Below, one piece after another: positions 58,490 through 64,000 of a stretch of DNA of 64,000 nucleotides. The notes beneath the pieces were generated by a model. The model was not told the DNA's origin, did not search any database, and saw only the letters and a list, made by a program, of their open reading frames with translations. The stretch is from Tetrapyrgos nigripes (taxonomy: Eukaryota; Basidiomycota; Agaricomycetes; Agaricales; Campanellaceae), in contig JAACJM010000139.1 of assembly GCA_013368315.1 (NCBI GenBank), forward strand, positions 153,448 through 217,447, read 5' to 3'. The first letter of the stretch is position 1, and every line of letters starts with the position of its first letter. The position numbers were made by a program, and so were the translations under genes.

Positions 58490-61400
58490 ATGCTTGCCGC
58501 TACTTCTTTCTACCTGGTTTGCTCAGTGTTCCTCACTGTCTTACATTGGTTTCAGAGTACAAGTCCTCAACAAGCCTATGAACCACTTTCAAATTTAAGC
58601 ATTCTGAACCCAGATGTCCGTCATTTTTTCCATACAGCAAAGTTTCTTAAACCAATGATATTACAGATTACAGTCAATCTCACCCTGCACCATCCAATGG
58701 AAATTGATTTTGCCCCGGAAATTGATTTTACCTCGGAAATTATCTTGAATTTATATGAACCAATGGATGTTGAATTTATGCATTATCCTTATGGTGGTAC
58801 ATTGAGTTTTCCAAAGTTCCATGTTGAATATGATAAGAACCAAAGTCAGCAGTATTGTTATGTCACAGACAAATTCAATCACAGCGTTACCATCAAATAT
58901 GATCTCCTGTTTTGTCTTCACAACCTGAAGTTGGAAATTATGTTGGTGTTTCTATCAATTATCAGATTTTTTTTGCGCAGACATGACTATCAGAAGCTAT
59001 ACAGTCAATTTGACTGTAGCAAAAACCCCCGCTCAATTTCTAAGAGAGTAAATATGTATAACATAATAGGTGGAGGCAAGCTCAAGCCGATAACCTATGA
59101 AGTGCTACAGCCTTACACCACTTTTATGCAGCTAGAGAAAAATTTTGCCTTATCAGATCAGTCTGAATTTGAGCTAGCTGATGTAGTCCCGCAGTCAATC
59201 AGAGCACCACAATATGCAAGCTATATTTTGTGTAACAACATTCCACTTGATATAGTGGTTACACAATTACCAAAAAACAAACTACGTATGCTGGTTGAAA
59301 AGCATCATATTATTTTACCAAAGAAGTCTGTCATTGAGACTATCCGTCAGATGCTGTCAACTCACCCATGTGGACCTTCCTGTAAAGATTATCACTATGT
59401 CTTTGTACCCAAACCAAACATGGAGAGAAAAACTCAGAAAAATTCAGTGAGAAATATATATGATACTCCCCCTAAGGAAACAAATAGAAGAATCCAGAAA
59501 AAGAAAAATACTCCTCATAACCAACACAGCACAATTTTTCCTCCAAAGCCACCAACACTCAGATTACGACATAAAATACTTGCAGGTATTGCTAAGTCTT
59601 GTTTACCAGAAAATTTTGAGGAAGTTGGATGTGCTGTCTGTGGTCAGTTGGTCCTGTGCTCCGATACAAAGAGACTTGATGAAGCAGTACTTAATAGGGA
59701 TTTACTGATTCGACCCTATGTGACAAGAAAGGAAAGAAATAATAATAATGATAGTGTAGAAAGTTTGACTGCACCAATTTTAGCATTAGATTGTGAATCT
59801 GTCTGTACAGATTGTGAATCTGCTCTGAAGAATAATCGTGTTCCAATCAAAGCCCTTGCAAATGGCCAGTGGATTGGAGAAGTTCCTAAGGAGCTCCAGG
59901 ATTTGACTTATGCAGAGTCACTTCTTATAGCACGAATTCGACACAATTGATGTGTAGTTCGAGTCAAATCTGGAAGAGGAAAACTTATAGCAAATGCAGT
60001 TATGTTTGCAAATCCTACTGCAACTATTCATCAGGTGTTACCACCATCAAGAAAAGAGCTGAGTGAAGTTCTTGCATTTGTGTTTATGGGTCCAGCAAAA
60101 CCTACAAAAACTGAATTACAAAGAATTCCTTTATTAGTTAGAAGAAATACAGTTGCTAATGCATTAACATGGCTGAAATTGAATCATAAGGACTATCAAG
60201 ACTTGACCATTTCAAATGAAAATTTGTCATCCTATCCAGAGCACGGAATCCCTATTGAAATTCAATATATGAAGTCAGAGACTGAAGAACTTATCAAAGA
60301 TCCTTTAACAATGAGTGTTCATGATACAGATGAAACTGAAGGCACAGATTCAGGCCCTTGCCCATTTGTTGTTCATGGTCTCAGTGGTGAAGAGTATAAA
60401 GATGCTGATGTAAATAAGCTGAAGGCATTTGCACTCTACCATTTGCATACTGGGGGAAAAACTTTAGGAATTGGATCTGATCCTACACCCCAAAGCATAT
60501 ATAATAATCCCTCATTATTCCCAAGCATGTTTCCATGGCTTTTTCCATATGGCTATGGTGGGTTTGGAAATGAATACATTGAAGGCAGGCTTAGTGAAAA
60601 AGCACAAATTCAGAGTAAGCTGCAATATTATGATAAAAGATTTCAAAAGGATCTTTATTTTCCAATGATAGCATTCAATATATGTCAGATCAAAAATGCA
60701 TCTACTGGCAGCTTTATTCTTACCAAAAGAAAAAACTTTAAGTCTGTTGTTGAAAGACTTACATCTTTGGATTCTTCTGTTGTCAAAACAGTAACACAAA
60801 GAATGATTGACGGTGAAAAAGTTGTACCCTCTAATCCTGAGGAGGTAAAATGTTTCAGCATATTAAATGACATTGATTATGTTAGCTGCCAAGTTCAGGG
60901 ATCCTTAACTAGCAAGAAAAATATGCGAAATGAAATCTGGTCTCTGATTTCTTTTCTGGGAACCCCAGTTTGGTTTATCACACTATCTCCTGCAGATCAT
61001 CTTCATCCTATCTCTCTATATTTTGCTGATACCAAGACAACATTTAGTCCAGAGCTCAGATCCTATAATGAGCGTTATAAATTAATTGCGGAAAATCCTG
61101 TGGCAGCTGCAAAATTTTTCAACTTCATGGTTGAAATGTTTCTACTTCACATTTTAGGTGTAAAATCTGACCACAGTGGTATATTTGGAGATACAGCTGC
61201 ATACTATGGAACAGTTGAGCAGCAAGGAAGACTCACACTCCATTTGCATCTATTATTATGGATCCGAGCAGCACTAACTCCTCAACAAATGCGAGACAGA
61301 ATTATGAATAATGATTCTGAGTTTCAACAAGCACTGATTGATTATCTGGAAAGTGTGCATAGAGGAGAGTTTTTAACAGGTAGTCATGCTGAAATCAAGG

Positions 61401-64000
61401 AAAAAATCCCACATGTGCATATACCAAGAACAGGTGTTCATGATATATTTACTGAGCAGCCTCCTAAAGTGTCAATGGACTATCAGGATCCTACACAAAT
61501 CTTACCAGATATGCCCCCAGCTTTCTGCAACTGTAGTGCAGACAGTAAAAAAAATGTTATTCAGCTCTGTGAAAAGTGTGTTGAATTAAAAAGCTGGTGG
61601 TCTAAATATGAGGAAACAGTTGATGATATCTTACTTCGCTCTAATGTACATACATGTAAATCAATGTATAATAATGAGAATACTATAAATCGAGGTGACA
61701 ATGCAAGCACTATAGCTATAAAAAGAAGTGCTTATAGAGGCTGTCAGAACAAAGAGGGTGAATGTGTGAAAAGATTTCCACGAGACACATTCTCAGAAAG
61801 TCACTTTGACATGAAAGATGGGCATCTTAATCTTAAAAAGCTGGAACCCATGATGAATACAATCACTGCTGAACTGACTTATGCTATCAGGGCAAATACT
61901 GATGTTACTAGTCTAATGTCAGGCACTTCAATCAAGGCAATTGTGGCATATGTTTCAGATTACATCACAAAGCAATCCTTAAAAACTCATCAAATTTTTT
62001 CCTTATTATCTGATATTCTGGAGAAAAATGCTGATATTCTTAATACTACAGAAGATCCTGAGTATACTACACGAACACTTCTAATGCAGTTGGTCAATAG
62101 CTTACAAACCAAACTCGAAATAGGAAGTCCCCTTGCATCACTGTATTTATTGGGTCTACCAGACCACTATGTCAGTCATTCATTCATTGACTTTTGGTGG
62201 CAGACATATGTTGCAGCTATCCAACTAGATCTTGAAGCAGACTCTGTGAAGCACTGCACTTTACAGGATATGTCAACCAGCAAGGCTCCATCTCAGTACA
62301 CAGTATCACATCTGGAAGATTCACAAAATGCAGAAAAATTAGTATTGAAAACAAACCGACAAAAAATATATGGAACATCACAGGTTGATAATTACAGATT
62401 CAGACCTGCAGAGTATGAATCCATGAGTTTATATGAATGGATACAAACTGCAAATGTCCAAAAACGTCCAAAGCCAAGAAAAACTCATGTCTCTCATGAT
62501 GTTACAAAAGATGTTGAGATGGTGGATATAACAAGTGACCACACTACATCCAAAGGATATCATAAATTCCAAAGTGAACATCCTCAATACTCAACACATG
62601 AAGCTTTTTGTGATAGCAGCAAACAGCACCATATTGTTCTTAACTTCAAAGGAGGTTCCCTACCCCGAAAGAATCAAGGTGATGAAGACTTTTACTTTTT
62701 GACTATGCTATGTTTATTTAAGCCATGGAGACATGGGAATGATTTAAAAAACTCCAATGAAAATTGGTCAGATAGCTTTGAACAGTTTGGATTTACACAG
62801 AGACAGAAAGAAATAATAAGCAACTTTAATTTAAAGTATGAATGCTAGGACGCTCGTGATGACTTTCATTTGCAACTAAAAAAAACAGGATTTTCCTTTG
62901 AATCAATTCCAAAATCATTGAATAATATAATAAATGATCCAAGCCATGATTCTGCAGAACACTATGGTGAATATGAAGAAATGGATGAATATGGAGAAGT
63001 TGATATGCTAGGACCTCAATATCTTAGACATTGTCAGCAGAGCAAAGATGTGGAATACTGGCTTCAGCAGATTGGATGGCTTGGCAAAAGGGTAAACACA
63101 ATATTCCGTAATTTTCCACAAAAATGTTTCAGCCAACTGAAAAGCGAAATGGTTTGGAATGGGATTCAATAATAAAAAAGCTAAAGCAGAAAATCAATGA
63201 CACACGACTTGCTCAAATTCCTTCACAGTCCTCAAGTACCACCAAGCATTCCACCTATGATACCACCACAGTTACAAACATTAACAACAATTCTCCCAGC
63301 GGCATACTTTATGAAAAACTATACTGCAGGTTTAACAGACTCCCAGGAAAAAATAGAATCAATCATAACAAAATTTACACTAAACAATGATCAGCAAAGA
63401 GCATTCCGCATTATTGCTAATCATATAAGTAGCCCTCAAATAGAGCAACTAAAAATGTATCTGGGAGGAATGGGTGGCACTGGCAAATCACAAGTAATTA
63501 AGGCACTAAAAGGTCTTTTTGAGGCCAGAAATGAAACTACAGATTTATCTGTTTAGCACCAACAGGAACTGCTGCTGCATTACTGAACGGCTATACTTAT
63601 CATTCTGTTTTGGGTATTAGAAATAATAATAACAAAGAAACTGGATTCTTACATGAATCTGCATCCATTAAGCAAGTTCAGCAGAAAATGCGAGGAGTTG
63701 AATACATTTTTTTGACGAAATTTCAATGATTAACTGCCATGACATGTACCAAATCAGTGCTAAACTGGCTGCAGCTATGAACCAGCCAGAAAAACCTTTT
63801 GGAGGAGTAAATATTATACTTGCTGGTGACTTTGCACAAATACCTCCAGTGATAGGTCCTTATCTATATCATCCAATTGAAATGGAAATTAATCCAAGAA
63901 TGAAACCAAAAGAACAGGAACAAACTCTGGGAAAATCTATTTGGCAACAAGTTACCACAGCAGTGATTCTAAAACAAAATATGCATCAAAAAAAAGAATC
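58490..64000 (+). pseudogene. Second Helitron Rep-helicase, divergent and decayed, cut by the window end
   Basis: Colinear with the protein at 27508-34885 but clearly divergent. From ATG 58490 the same frame continues through TGA 59948-59950 (a Cys in the other copy) and TAG 62846-62848 (Leu in the other copy). A stop/frameshift region lies at 63171-63200, with frameshifts near 63540 and in a T run near 63710. Motifs kept: EVGCAVCGQL, FPWLFPYGYGGFG, EQQGRLTLHLHLLLW (HUH), AYVSDYITKQ (Tyr), LGGMGGTGKSQ (Walker A), GDFAQIPP. The C-terminal part and 3' terminus lie beyond the window. It cannot encode a complete protein. Confidence 0.9.

Overview
This window looks like a transposon-rich accessory region from a basidiomycete fungus, most probably an Agaricomycete. 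The evidence is short GT-AG introns (about 45-90 bp), a chromodomain Ty3/gypsy element, basidiomycete-style Helitrons/Helentrons, and PIF/Harbinger and hAT transposons. Small broken pieces of ordinary fungal genes (peroxiredoxin, a URC1/GTP-cyclohydrolase-II-like gene, HSP70, a MAP kinase kinase) lie among them. I saw no rRNA, tRNA or CRISPR features. The species cannot be named from sequence alone.

The most interesting object is a two-gene cassette of unknown function present twice in the same orientation. Copy B (50685-55853) holds gene 1 (six exons, 329 aa, intact) and gene 2 (about 14 exons, mostly readable, with a few frame problems). Copy A (2246-18466) is the same pair, expanded and wrecked by at least five events: a solo LTR in intron 1 of gene 1, a ~0.8 kb inversion inside gene 1, a 1.66 kb non-autonomous Helentron in an intron of gene 2, a second LTR-like insertion in the last exon of gene 2, and an 8 kb Ty3/gypsy element nested inside that insertion. 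Copy B serves as the empty-site reference, so most boundaries and target-site duplications can be read to the base.

Layout: 432-1936 decayed TIR transposon with a spliced acidic ORF; 2246-18466 cassette copy A with nested elements; 18.5-24.4 kb degenerate sequence with a solo LTR (20032-20544) and unrecognised minus-strand ORFs, one with a 2A-like motif; 24485 and 26308 two Helentron 5' ends; 26308-34932 a nearly intact autonomous Helentron (Rep, Pif1-type helicase and a C-terminal cysteine-peptidase-like domain) with one frameshift in an A7 run; 34938-35280 MAPKK relic; 36817-38877 PIF/Harbinger element with intact Myb-like protein and truncated transposase; 39.5-40.1 kb surface-protein relic; 41230-42787 divergent peroxiredoxin and URC1-like pseudogenes, the latter split by a 2 kb hAT element (42788-44797); 45-48.4 kb scattered host-like exons and another Helentron end; 48743 a further Helentron head; 49.1-50.3 kb direct repeats; 50685-55853 cassette copy B; 56740-58150 HSP70 pseudogene; 58490-64000 (window end) a second, divergent and decayed Helitron protein.

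Seven Helentron termini share 5'-TACGAGGCC at the left end and an inverted GGCCTCGT plus hairpin near the right end, with insertion between two T residues. This is the asymmetric-TIR architecture described for Helentron/Helitron2. Both cassettes lie upstream of, and in the same orientation as, a Rep/helicase gene, and a Helentron head lies upstream of copy B, so the cassette may be Helentron cargo. That link is an inference.
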